A stretch of 25,115 nt of DNA, from positions 1-25,115 of the IMG/VR virus record IMGVR_UViG_3300037847_002155. One strand, 5' to 3'. Position numbers and translations under genes: made by a program. Source of the stretch: a virus. The notes under the pieces were generated by a model. That model saw nothing but the letters and a program-made list of their open reading frames with translations, had not been told where the DNA came from and ran no database searches. Below are positions 6,676 to 13,989 of this stretch, piece by piece; position 1 is the first letter of the stretch, and every line of letters begins with the position of its first letter.

Positions 6676-6878
6676 CGCAGTCTCTCCATTGCTGAGACCA
6701 GTTTATCAGCTACATCAGCAAGTTCCATAGCTAGGTCTTCAGTCTGCAAACATTTAAGAGCCTCAGAAGCATGTTCTCTAGCTTCTTCAGTTTCTCTATG
6801 GAACCTACACATGGGGCACTCTAGCTCCATGTGTATGATCATCATCTTGTCATGTCTGTCGCAAGAAAACATTCTCAT
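6672..6878 (-). CDS. Small putative zinc-binding protein
   Basis: The protein has 68 residues. The ATG at 6878 is chosen because it forms an ATGA overlap with the stop of the SMC-like gene; an in-frame ATG at 6905 would lie inside that gene. Cys and His residues are grouped as FSCDRHDKMMIIHMELECP followed by MCRFH. This could form one zinc site, with C-x2-H, then C-x2-C and a following His. The rest is a single helix (about 28-68). Similar small treble-clef or ribbon proteins are common between phage replication genes. Function is unknown. Confidence 0.58.
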   Translation of the reverse strand: MRMFSCDRHDKMMIIHMELECPMCRFHRETEEAREHASEALKCLQTEDLAMELADVADKLVSAMERLR

Positions 6879-8191
6879 GATTTTTCCAAGTCGATGTAAG
6901 TCCACGCCTCACGAGCACGCCCACGGGGCTTTTGCGTACTCATCATAATCACTTGGCAATCGACTGCCTCCAGTTCCTTCATGGTCTTGGCGAGTGTGGC
7001 GGTGTCCCACATCCGGTCATCCACTACAATGATGGACAGTTTATCGACATTCGAGTCCTCATTCTTAATGAGTGCAGCCGACATCGCAGCCAAAGTCCGG
7101 GCTTCTGTACTGCCCGAAAGGGCGACGTGTAGACCATTAGGGCGTCGAAGGCCCAACTTCACTGTGCCGTTATCTACAACAGTAAACTCATCACCCTTGG
7201 GCAAGAAGTCATTGACAGTATCAGCGTAGTTTTCCCAGACAAGATTATCTTTCATCACAGCAGGTACTACATCGATCAATGCCTTCTCTAGTTTATTCAG
7301 GCGATCGATGACAGACTCACCCCAATCAACTGTATTCTTCAGCCCAAGGCACGCCTTGTACTTACCCATCTTCAGATACGCATCTTCAAGATTCTTACGG
7401 GCATCTTCTGGAGAAATCATTTCTTGGATTTTCTCCTTTGATCCAATGCTAGCAAGTGATGCCTTTATCTTATCGAGTACACGAGTCTCCTCACCATCTT
7501 CTCGGTATGCCTTGTACATTTCCTTGAGGCGTTCGAGTCTTTGGGATTCAGCAAGCTGTAGCCAGAGAGCAGAGATGGTGTTGTCATCGATGTATGACGC
7601 ATCCATCTGCTCAAGCATCTGCTTGGCTGCCTTTACCTTCGCCGACTCTTCCCGCTTTTGCTTACCCACACCTGCGATGACTTTAGTCAGCGAGAGGGAA
7701 TCCTCATCGTAAACGTATTCGTCAAACGTATCCTTGATGGTATCGCTGAGATAGTTGCGGATGTCATCACGGTCGGTCTTCTGTACCATATGGTCATAGA
7801 AGAATGCGCGAATCGACTGATCACTGCCAGCTAATACAGCCCGAAGATCATTCATCGGAATAGCGTAACCTTCGGCCCCATTCCGCTTAGGCCGCTTACC
7901 GCTTTCCAGTATCCACTCTGCCGACTCTCCAGTGTCGAGTGTAGCCTGTGAATACACAACCTCTGCTCCATCAGGACGGAGAACCTCAAGCTGATTGCCA
8001 GCTTTGATTGGTTTGTTTCTATAGAGTAGCCCGAAAGCTGAGCCGGTAAGCGCAAGTTGAACTGCCTCTGCGATAGCAGACTTTCCACTCTCATTCGGGC
8101 CAACAAGTAGGGTGTGTTTGCCCAACTCAAAGGTCTTTGATTGACCGTCTCTACTTTTGATATTTGTCGTAATAGTTTTGACGAAACTCAT
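6875..8191 (-). CDS. Compact SMC/Rad50/RecF-like P-loop ATPase
   Basis: The protein has 438 residues. The N terminus holds the Walker A motif G-P-N-E-S-G-K-S (about 31-38) right after a strand, as in Rad50, SbcC and RecF. A helical, partly coiled middle (about 170-320) lacks a CxxC zinc hook. The C-terminal part has an ABC-like signature (ALSGSTEARTLAAMSAAL, about 363-380) and a Walker B strand SIIVVDD (Asp391-Asp392). The usual catalytic Glu is replaced by Asp. The protein is far shorter than SbcC, so it is a minimal form. A partner SbcD/Mre11-type nuclease is not in this window. A DNA end-processing or recombination role is inferred from family and neighbours. AAAGGAG precedes the start. 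Confidence 0.8.
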   Translation of the reverse strand: MSFVKTITTNIKSRDGQSKTFELGKHTLLVGPNESGKSAIAEAVQLALTGSAFGLLYRNKPIKAGNQLEVLRPDGAEVVYSQATLDTGESAEWILESGKRPKRNGAEGYAIPMNDLRAVLAGSDQSIRAFFYDHMVQKTDRDDIRNYLSDTIKDTFDEYVYDEDSLSLTKVIAGVGKQKREESAKVKAAKQMLEQMDASYIDDNTISALWLQLAESQRLERLKEMYKAYREDGEETRVLDKIKASLASIGSKEKIQEMISPEDARKNLEDAYLKMGKYKACLGLKNTVDWGESVIDRLNKLEKALIDVVPAVMKDNLVWENYADTVNDFLPKGDEFTVVDNGTVKLGLRRPNGLHVALSGSTEARTLAAMSAALIKNEDSNVDKLSIIVVDDRMWDTATLAKTMKELEAVDCQVIMMSTQKPRGRAREAWTYIDLEKS

Positions 8192-8409
8192 TTGTTGCTC
8201 CTTTGCACCTTCGCCATTTCTAGGATTACCCAGCCAAACATTTGCCTAGGCTTGTTCTTACCGATCCGCCATCGGTAAACGCTCATTGAACTTGGGTGGA
8301 CACCACCGGGCATCTGCTGCCCAATGCCCACCGCTATCTGCTCATCTGTCATCCCTGCTTCCCGCAGAAACTCTAATGCTTTGATCACATCTTCTTGTTT
8401 TACTTTCAT
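8188..8409 (-). CDS. Small helix-turn-helix regulator
   Basis: The protein has 73 residues. The segment MTDEQIAVGIGQ (about 20-31), a turn with PGGVHPSS, then MSVYRWRIGKNKPRQMFG (about 42-59) fits a helix-turn-helix of the phage Cro/CI class, with VYRWRIGKN as recognition helix. The ATG at 8409 is taken as start because GGAG lies five bases before it and it overlaps the previous stop (TGATG); a GTG immediately before it is too close to that site. It ends in an ATGA overlap with the SMC-like gene. It could control the early operon or serve as a small DNA-binding accessory. Confidence 0.65.
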   Translation of the reverse strand: MKVKQEDVIKALEFLREAGMTDEQIAVGIGQQMPGGVHPSSMSVYRWRIGKNKPRQMFGWVILEMAKVQRSNK

Positions 8410-8870
8410 CACTTCTCCGGTTCGGTTGAGATTCTAAAGCCCGTTGTCCAGTCTTCTGGATCGAAGCTTTCGATCCCATAAACCCTTGAAATGGTTCCAG
8501 ATTCTTGATCCCACAAGCAGACTTTGCGGCCTTCCTGTAATGCCAACCCGAGGATACCTGCGGTCGCACGACCACATTCCCTACTGGGCACTACAAACAT
8601 ATGATAACGTATGTCGCCAGTTGTTGCATGTTTTCTTTTCACTACAGACTGCTGCCACCTTTCCCAATCGCCCGTGAAGGTATGCTTGTGCTCTGTCCTT
8701 CCCGACGTAACTGTGACATTCGGAGACATGTGTGCGCCAATCTTTTCATGGAACCGTTTCGTCAGAAAGTCTGACAGGGCCTTGCGCTCATGCTCAATCT
8801 TTATGGGAGACTCATTGGCAGCGTGGGCATAGAAGACGCCCATTCTTTTTAGCTTTCTTGGGTCAGCCAT
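8409..8870 (-). CDS. Hypothetical protein, possible Rossmann-like (deoxyribosyltransferase/SLOG type) fold
   Basis: The protein has 153 residues and no confident family. It starts with a strand after a basic segment (RMGVFYAHA), has a central helix-rich part, and then HMFVVPSRECGRATAGILGL followed by ALQEGRKVCLWD. The order hydrophobic strand, S-x-x-x-G-R-A-T, helix, A-x-x-x-G-(R/K)-x-V is reminiscent of nucleoside 2-deoxyribosyltransferase and SLOG-type domains, but the match is loose. It overlaps the 57-aa gene upstream by eight bases and the helix-turn-helix gene downstream by one. Function is unknown. Confidence 0.6.
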   Translation of the reverse strand: MADPRKLKRMGVFYAHAANESPIKIEHERKALSDFLTKRFHEKIGAHMSPNVTVTSGRTEHKHTFTGDWERWQQSVVKRKHATTGDIRYHMFVVPSRECGRATAGILGLALQEGRKVCLWDQESGTISRVYGIESFDPEDWTTGFRISTEPEK

Positions 8871-9036
8871 TACTGCCCCCCAACTTTCTTAGCTGCCTTT
8901 TGGCTGCCCTCTCTGCGCCGATCTTTGCCGTATACCGGCCTGTATAGACAACCTTGTTGTCCGTAGTGATAACCATTTCCCAGCACCTCCCGTCTTTTGG
9001 GGCGTTGGGGAGATTGTTAATAGAACATTGATACAT
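8863..9036 (-). CDS. Small basic hypothetical protein (57 aa)
   Basis: Reading the minus strand from 9036 gives a 57-residue frame starting MYQCSINNLPNAPKDGRCWE and ending in a basic helix (AERAAKRQLRKLGGSNG). It fills the gap between the polymerase gene and the 153-aa gene. The ribosome-binding site AAGGAGG lies in the last codons of the polymerase gene, six bases before this ATG, and the stop overlaps the next gene by eight bases. This tight fit, together with sensible composition, supports a real gene. An alternative ATG at 9041 in another frame gives a Thr/Arg/Gln-rich 50-residue product and looks wrong. Function is unknown. Confidence 0.65.
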   Translation of the reverse strand: MYQCSINNLPNAPKDGRCWEMVITTDNKVVYTGRYTAKIGAERAAKRQLRKLGGSNG

Positions 9037-9037
9037 C

Positions 9038-11587
9038 TCATGCCTCCTTCCAGTTCATTCCGATCTCAGCTTCAGCCGTATATTTGACTCGGGCGTTCGC
9101 TCTACGTTCCCGGGTCATAGCAATCTGAAGCCACTCTTTTACTCTTTCTCCGTCCTCCTCTTTGACTTCAAACAGGAGAGAGTCATGGCACTGGTTGACT
9201 AGTCCAGTCTTGTTCTCATAGTCAAAAGGAACAACCCCAATCTCTGTAGGGTCCACTGCTTTCGTAGACCATCCGGGATTGCCCATTGTCAGTTGCAGCA
9301 TTGACTCATGTACTACAACTGCTCCGCCTGTTTGAATCGGGTGATTCACAAGCTCATTCAGTTTCTCTTCGTTCTGGAAATCTCTACGTCTTCCCCAAAG
9401 AGAGTCAGCTATATACCCGTTGCGTCGATAACTGTTTCTAGTTTTCTGCCACCACTCCGGGATCTCCGGGTCGGCTCGCTCCAGTCCTCGGACAACATCA
9501 CGGATGTCCCTCTTCGTAAGGTGTGCGTAGATAAGCTGACCGTCATCATCTTCGACACTGACGACTTGTTCCCAGATTTTGGGTACGCTGGCGGCATACT
9601 GCCAAGCATATCGGACATTCTTGGTAACTCCGCGAGTAGCTTTGAATGTACCTTTGCCCTTCTGTGTTCTTTCTTCCGGCGCTCCATCGAGCGACCATAT
9701 ACTTTTGCCATAAACAATCTCCATGGTTTCATTGTGGGGGTCGAGCCCAGAGTTGATGACTTCGATTAGCCGCTCTGCGCCTGCTTCTTCAGCGATGTAC
9801 CTAAGTTCCAACTGGTCTGCATCAGCACCAACAAACACATGCCCGGGCTGGGGGATGAAGATGTCACGTAGATCAAAGGGAATGTTTTGGGCATTAGGTT
9901 CAGAGGATGAATACCTGCCCGTGGCGGGGAGACGGTTGTACGCGGGATGAACCCTCCCATCGGGCAGCACTAGACCCGAGCGCAGTGGTCTGATGTAGGT
10001 ACTTAATAGCTTAGTATTCCGACGCAGCAGTCGGATTGATTGAATGAAAATGTTTTTCTCTTCATCCAACCTGTACTCTGTGAGCATGCGTCGGAGAGAG
10101 TCATCATCTGTACTGGGGTCTCCGCTCTTCTCATTGTATTTAACCGGAGGCAAGTTCCATTCATCGAATAGGATCTTACGTAACTGATGCGTCGAGTTGG
10201 GATTAAACTCATCCGGCCCGACTTCTAGGCAAATCTTCTTGTGCTTCTCTAGCTCTAGTTGGAAGCGGAACTCATGCTCACTTAGCTTCTCCTGATCGAC
10301 AAACATGCCGAGGCGCTGCATCCGACACCCAATGTCCTGAAGCTGATGCTCCCTCTCAATCAGATGGAACTGCTCTCGCCTACGAATCACACGAGACAGC
10401 GGCTTCACAATCCGGGCTGTTACACAAGCGTCCTTAGCGCAGTAAGTATGAAGTTCTTTATCTGTCCGGGCTTGAGTTGCAGTGTGGTCAGCCTTCCATG
10501 CCTCAGTGAAATCAGTGTACCGTGATCCTACAAAGCCAAGGTTATGGGGCATCTCGTTATTAGAAAGTAGATGGAGAAGTAGAGTATCAGCGCTGAGGGC
10601 TGGGGTTACTCCAAGCTGTTCCTCACAAACGATTCTGTCATACTGCCCTGCATTGTGCCCGGTCAATGGGACTTGGGGATTGGTCAGGAAGTCACGCAGA
10701 ATATCAAGCACACGGGCTTCATCGCCCGGGCTGAAGGATCGGGTCGCCCCGTCAATAGATAAGATTGGAACCAGTACACTTGTGTTCTCATTAGAGAAAG
10801 CGAGGCATCTCAGGTTTGCATCGAGTGGATTCTTCGCATCGGTCTCAACGTCGTAGGCTACAGGCTTACCTTCTAAGCGTAGGACATTGAGGTACTCAGT
10901 CACTTTATCCACAGTGTTTGCCCACAAGATGTCCGGGTCTTTCCAAGAAAGGTTTCCGTCAAAGAAGCGAGCAGCCTTTGCGATGTCGTGCTGGAAAGTG
11001 TCACGCCACTTTGGGAAGCGGATGACGAAAGATGGGTGCAGGGTGTATGAAACTAGGATCTCTGTGTTGGGATCCCATGGTGCAGGTATCTTTTCGCAAG
11101 ACCCACGCAGCTTCGTAATGCTTGGATTACCACCGCGAAGTGCAGCCGATGCAGTCGCGCCCAAGCAGAGGAAATGTTTATATTGTTTGAGGTTCGCATG
11201 CAGCCGTGGGCGACATGAGTTTTGGGGGGTTGACCACGGGTCTTCACCCTTACTAATCTTCTTTCGATTACGTCTGCCTAACCGAAGCATGTAACCCGAG
11301 AGGTCATCAGCTTTTGGGCGACAACCCAAAACATTATCTAGAAGACATTCTGTCCTACTTATGCCGACTAACTCTAAAGCAGACTGAAGTTCCATACCAC
11401 TCGGGCCAACGAATGGGCGTCCCTCCTCTACCTCTTGTGTGCCCGGGAAGTCTCCCAGAATGACGAGGCGATCCTCATCATGCTTCTCTGCATCTACCGA
11501 AAACTTTTCCCCAGAGCGATGCAGGTCGCATCCCAAAGGACACGACCTGCAAAGGGCTCCGTTGAAGGATTCAACAGACTCAGGCAT
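9038..11587 (-). CDS. DNA polymerase A with N-terminal family-4-like uracil-DNA glycosylase domain
   Basis: The protein has 849 residues if started at ATG 11587, overlapping the SSB stop by eight bases; ATG 11593 is possible. Residues 10-200 resemble Fe-S uracil-DNA glycosylases: C13-x2-C16, GDFPGTQEVEEGRPFVGPSG, C89-R-P, C125, LGATA and HPS near 184. Residues ~243-400 are a DEDD 3'-5' exonuclease (Asp246, Glu248; HNAGQYD; YCAKD with Asp386). Residues ~420-849 are family A polymerase: TGRYSSSEPNAQNIP, motif A with Asp589 and Glu594, O-helix R652, K656, Y660, Y664, and motif C H801-D802. All polymerase catalytic residues are present. It is the replicative enzyme, in one operon with SSB and the recombinase. 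A UDG-PolA fusion is also known in SPO1-like phages. Confidence 0.93.
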   Translation of the reverse strand: MPESVESFNGALCRSCPLGCDLHRSGEKFSVDAEKHDEDRLVILGDFPGTQEVEEGRPFVGPSGMELQSALELVGISRTECLLDNVLGCRPKADDLSGYMLRLGRRNRKKISKGEDPWSTPQNSCRPRLHANLKQYKHFLCLGATASAALRGGNPSITKLRGSCEKIPAPWDPNTEILVSYTLHPSFVIRFPKWRDTFQHDIAKAARFFDGNLSWKDPDILWANTVDKVTEYLNVLRLEGKPVAYDVETDAKNPLDANLRCLAFSNENTSVLVPILSIDGATRSFSPGDEARVLDILRDFLTNPQVPLTGHNAGQYDRIVCEEQLGVTPALSADTLLLHLLSNNEMPHNLGFVGSRYTDFTEAWKADHTATQARTDKELHTYCAKDACVTARIVKPLSRVIRRREQFHLIEREHQLQDIGCRMQRLGMFVDQEKLSEHEFRFQLELEKHKKICLEVGPDEFNPNSTHQLRKILFDEWNLPPVKYNEKSGDPSTDDDSLRRMLTEYRLDEEKNIFIQSIRLLRRNTKLLSTYIRPLRSGLVLPDGRVHPAYNRLPATGRYSSSEPNAQNIPFDLRDIFIPQPGHVFVGADADQLELRYIAEEAGAERLIEVINSGLDPHNETMEIVYGKSIWSLDGAPEERTQKGKGTFKATRGVTKNVRYAWQYAASVPKIWEQVVSVEDDDGQLIYAHLTKRDIRDVVRGLERADPEIPEWWQKTRNSYRRNGYIADSLWGRRRDFQNEEKLNELVNHPIQTGGAVVVHESMLQLTMGNPGWSTKAVDPTEIGVVPFDYENKTGLVNQCHDSLLFEVKEEDGERVKEWLQIAMTRERRANARVKYTAEAEIGMNWKEA

Positions 11588-12134
11588 CGTCATCGAGCAA
11601 GAAGTCGAAGTCATCACCGCCGCTCTTAGCAGCAGGTGCGGGGGCTTCTTTGCTAACAGTCTGCTCAGCAGTACCGTTGTTAGCCGGTGCAGCCTCAACA
11701 ACTACATCTGATTCAGCGGCATCACTGTATGCGAACATCTGATCCCACTGTGCCTTCTGATAGAAGACGTAACGAGCATAGCTGCCCTCTACGCGACTAC
11801 CATCAGAGTTTGTATCTGCCGGTGTGTACTGGAAGTAAGCATTACGACCAGCGAGTTTATGGAAAGGCACCTTGCCCTTACCAGAAACATTCTTCTCAGG
11901 TACTCCAGCGGAAAGCAGGAATGCCTTAAGGAAGGGCAGACTGTTCGGATTATCCAATCCAAAGCTTTCCCGGTGACGGATACCACCAGTCAGCATGTAG
12001 ACATACAGACGGTTTGTATCAGGGAAGTGCCGGAACTCTGCGATTTTCCCGACATGCAATCCAGCGGGCAGAGTGCCCAGCCCACCAGCAGCGTTGATTC
12101 CTTCAAAGTCCAATTCAATATTAAGTTCGTCCAC
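11580..12134 (-). CDS. Single-stranded DNA-binding protein with acidic C-terminal tip
   Basis: The protein has 184 residues. The beta-rich N-terminal ~125 residues (GTLPAGLHVGKIAEFRHFPD, YVYMLTGGIRHRESFGL) fit the OB-like core of phage SSB proteins of the DUF669 kind. An Ala/Glu/Pro-rich linker (about 140-172) leads to the acidic tip GDDFDFLLDDDA, the protein-docking tail typical of SSBs. The start is GTG at 12134, with CGGAG six bases before it. It lies between the Sak4-like recombinase and the polymerase, and its end overlaps the polymerase start. It would coat single strands and recruit partners. The class is well supported by tail and context; the exact OB family less so. Confidence 0.8.
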   Translation of the reverse strand: MDELNIELDFEGINAAGGLGTLPAGLHVGKIAEFRHFPDTNRLYVYMLTGGIRHRESFGLDNPNSLPFLKAFLLSAGVPEKNVSGKGKVPFHKLAGRNAYFQYTPADTNSDGSRVEGSYARYVFYQKAQWDQMFAYSDAAESDVVVEAAPANNGTAEQTVSKEAPAPAAKSGGDDFDFLLDDDA

Positions 12135-12170
12135 GACGTACTCCGTTTCTTATGTTTATTGTGTAATAGA

Positions 12171-12240
12171 CAGAGGAGCAGTAGCCCCAAATGGGGAGAG
12201 GTAAGAGATAAGTATCCCCACCAGAGCTACCACTCCTCTG
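12171..12240 (-). terminator. Structured intergenic stem-loop between recombinase and SSB genes
   Basis: CAGAGGAG (12171-12178) pairs with CTCCTCTG (12233-12240). GTAG (12181-12184) pairs with CTAC (12227-12230) across a small internal loop, and the interior holds a short CCCCAAATGGGG palindrome (12185-12196). The outer stem overlaps the stop codon of the recombinase gene. There is no strong U-tract, so partial termination, mRNA processing or stabilisation is as likely as true termination. It would separate expression of SSB and polymerase from the nuclease and recombinase genes. Confidence 0.45.
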
Positions 12241-13132
12241 CGGTTTCCTCGATGAACAACTCATCGAGAAGATTGTTGCGGGCATTCAAGAGGACTGCGC
12301 GATGCAGTGAGTCCTGAACGGCCCAGCGAATGTGAGGAAGCTCATACTTCTTCCTAAGTTTATCAGCAGCAGGTTTCAATACCTCCCGCCAGTCTTCGAG
12401 TCCAGCTTCAAGCACTCGACCTGAAAGCTCATCGACAACCTTGTTCATCCACTCCAACCCTTTCGGGCGAGGGATGTCATACCCAGCACAGCGCAGTGCT
12501 TCTCCCAAGTTTATCGGAGATGGATCTGGGAAAATGTCCAGCCTGTCGCCGCTGATGTATTCAGCATCAGGCCCAGTGCGGAGGATGTATTTCCATGGGG
12601 CTGCGGTTGCGTCATACTTGACTCGGGCAACGACATCGGCAAACGCCGAGAACTGTTCTGGTAGTTGTCCCGGAAGCTGTGGTCCGCCACGGACATACTT
12701 ACCTGATGAAGTCTTGGGTGGTGATTGGTGACAGTTGAAGATGACATGGGTTCCTTTTGCTGTGGCTGCACGGGCAGCATCACGCATCTCTAATACTTGG
12801 TGTCGGAGTGCTCGCCACATCTCACCGAATGAGTGCTTCTTCTCTAGCTGTTGGATTGTCTGCTCAGTGAGCAGAGAGAAGTCATCGATGACAATCGACG
12901 GAAACTTTCCTGCGTTTTCTCTGACGATCTTGGCAGCTTCAGTCACATTAGTTGGAGCGAGGTACTCAATCCCAGACAAGCCAAGATAGTTTGTGATTGG
13001 CAGCAACCCACCGGGCTGTGCAAGAAACAAACCTGCGGCTCCAGCAGCGCCAGTCGCTGTACTCTTCCCTGTTTTAGATGGGCCATAGATTACGGCGAAG
13101 ACGCCAGCCCCTTCAACTTTCTGCTTATCCAT
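12227..13132 (-). CDS. Sak4-like RecA-fold recombinase ATPase
   Basis: The protein has 301 residues. Walker A is G-P-S-K-T-G-K-S (about 17-24) and Walker B is SIVIDDFS (Asp83-Asp84). These are followed by a RecA-core layout with FNCHQSPPKTSSGKYVRGGP near the middle, as in Sak4-type phage single-strand annealing proteins and related AAA_24 ATPases. The extra ~90-residue C terminus is helical. The start overlaps the stop of the nuclease gene by eight bases. With the Cas4-like nuclease upstream and SSB downstream it makes the usual exonuclease/annealase/SSB set, working in recombination-dependent replication or repair. A terminase-like or DnaB-like ATPase is less likely given length and company. 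Confidence 0.82.
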   Translation of the reverse strand: MDKQKVEGAGVFAVIYGPSKTGKSTATGAAGAAGLFLAQPGGLLPITNYLGLSGIEYLAPTNVTEAAKIVRENAGKFPSIVIDDFSLLTEQTIQQLEKKHSFGEMWRALRHQVLEMRDAARAATAKGTHVIFNCHQSPPKTSSGKYVRGGPQLPGQLPEQFSAFADVVARVKYDATAAPWKYILRTGPDAEYISGDRLDIFPDPSPINLGEALRCAGYDIPRPKGLEWMNKVVDELSGRVLEAGLEDWREVLKPAADKLRKKYELPHIRWAVQDSLHRAVLLNARNNLLDELFIEETAEEW

Positions 13133-13940
13133 CTGTCAATCCCCATTGGCATTTATCATATGCGTCACACTTACCGTACTTGTGTGTGCAGACTAAGTTT
13201 GAATACGCACCGGGCCACTCCATAGGTGGCTTGCCTTCGTACTCTTCAATCGTTGCTTCTAACTCGCAGAGGTTGCTTGCGAACTTAGACAGTGCATGTG
13301 GCGCAGGCTCCAACATAGAGCGGTCAAACTGGAATGGTGCGCGAGTAGTGATTCGATTGATGATGACTCCACCGAAGTCTTTACCGAATCTCTTTCTGCC
13401 AAACATCTGGTAGCCCAACATCTGACCATCTAAAACATGAGGAGCCAGAGTCTTGGATGTAATGCGGAAAGCGGTTTTGTGATCTACGATCCACACCTTA
13501 CCGAACTGGTCACGGACAATCAGGTCCGCCCGCTGTGTGTACAACCACTTACCCCGCAACTTGGCACGCAACTCTTCTTCTACGGAAATCACTTCCCAGT
13601 TTCTGTCGTCACCCCACTTGAGTCTGTAAGCATTTACCATGTCACAGCACAAGTCGATTAGCTCTTCCCATGCTGGGCCGTTCTTCTCAGCCAGCTTGAG
13701 CACTGCATCAGTCGGGCTGTAGTATTTCTCTGGGTCACGTCCCGCATCGATCTCTTGCTTACGCGCATAGATATGAGCGAGCCCAATATGAACCAGTGAG
13801 CCACGGATCAGAGGAACACTTTCGGGAAAAGGAACGTGCCCTGATTGCTTGAGCGCGTACAATCTAAGGCAACGCGCGGCAGCTTCGATGCGGTGCCACC
13901 CCCTCTCGGATGGACCTGCGTCCAAAAGTATTTTCTCCAT
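13125..13940 (-). CDS. Cas4/RecB-like PD-(D/E)xK nuclease with Fe-S cysteines
   Basis: The protein has 271 residues. Nuclease motifs are visible in order: RGSLVHIGLAH (His51), Glu in the VEEEL segment, Asp139 in QRADLIV, the D-x-K of WIVDHKTA (Asp153, Lys155) and Gln173 in the D-G-Q-x-x-x-Y-Q motif. One cysteine near the N terminus (C24, in ARCLRLY) and three at the C terminus (C251, C258, C264) match the four-Cys [4Fe-4S] clamp of Cas4 and AddB. It would resect DNA ends. It is the first gene of an operon with the Sak4-like ATPase, SSB and polymerase. A near-consensus promoter lies directly upstream and AGAGGTAA precedes the ATG. No CRISPR array or other cas gene is nearby. Confidence 0.87.
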   Translation of the reverse strand: MEKILLDAGPSERGWHRIEAAARCLRLYALKQSGHVPFPESVPLIRGSLVHIGLAHIYARKQEIDAGRDPEKYYSPTDAVLKLAEKNGPAWEELIDLCCDMVNAYRLKWGDDRNWEVISVEEELRAKLRGKWLYTQRADLIVRDQFGKVWIVDHKTAFRITSKTLAPHVLDGQMLGYQMFGRKRFGKDFGGVIINRITTRAPFQFDRSMLEPAPHALSKFASNLCELEATIEEYEGKPPMEWPGAYSNLVCTHKYGKCDAYDKCQWGLTDG

Positions 13941-13961
13941 TTACCTCTACCTCTCCCTATC

Positions 13962-13989
13962 AGTATAACATATGACTACGTGGTGTCAA
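13962..13989 (-). promoter_or_regulatory. Strong sigma-70-type promoter for the nuclease-recombinase-SSB-polymerase operon
   Basis: On the minus strand TTGACA (complement of 13984-13989) is followed by a 16-base spacer and TATACT (complement of 13962-13967). That is a perfect -35, a five-of-six -10 and near-ideal spacing. Transcription would begin near 13955, giving a leader of about 15 bases that is mostly ribosome-binding site before the ATG at 13940. The -35 box contains the TGA stop of the helicase gene. Confidence 0.8.

Noticed and set aside
11053-11294. Frames of 64 and 135 aa overlapping the polymerase gene
   Set aside because: They are alternative-frame shadows of the UDG domain, whose conserved motifs show that the polymerase frame is the real one.
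11588-11701. 38-residue N-terminal extension of the polymerase
   Set aside because: The extension lies wholly inside the SSB gene in another frame, is Leu/Arg/Ser-rich without similarity to UDG, and the Cys motif of the domain begins just after the ATG at 11587.
13125-13940. CRISPR-Cas locus suggested by a Cas4-like gene
   Set aside because: No regularly spaced repeats and no cas1, cas2 or effector gene are present. The neighbours are replication and recombination genes.
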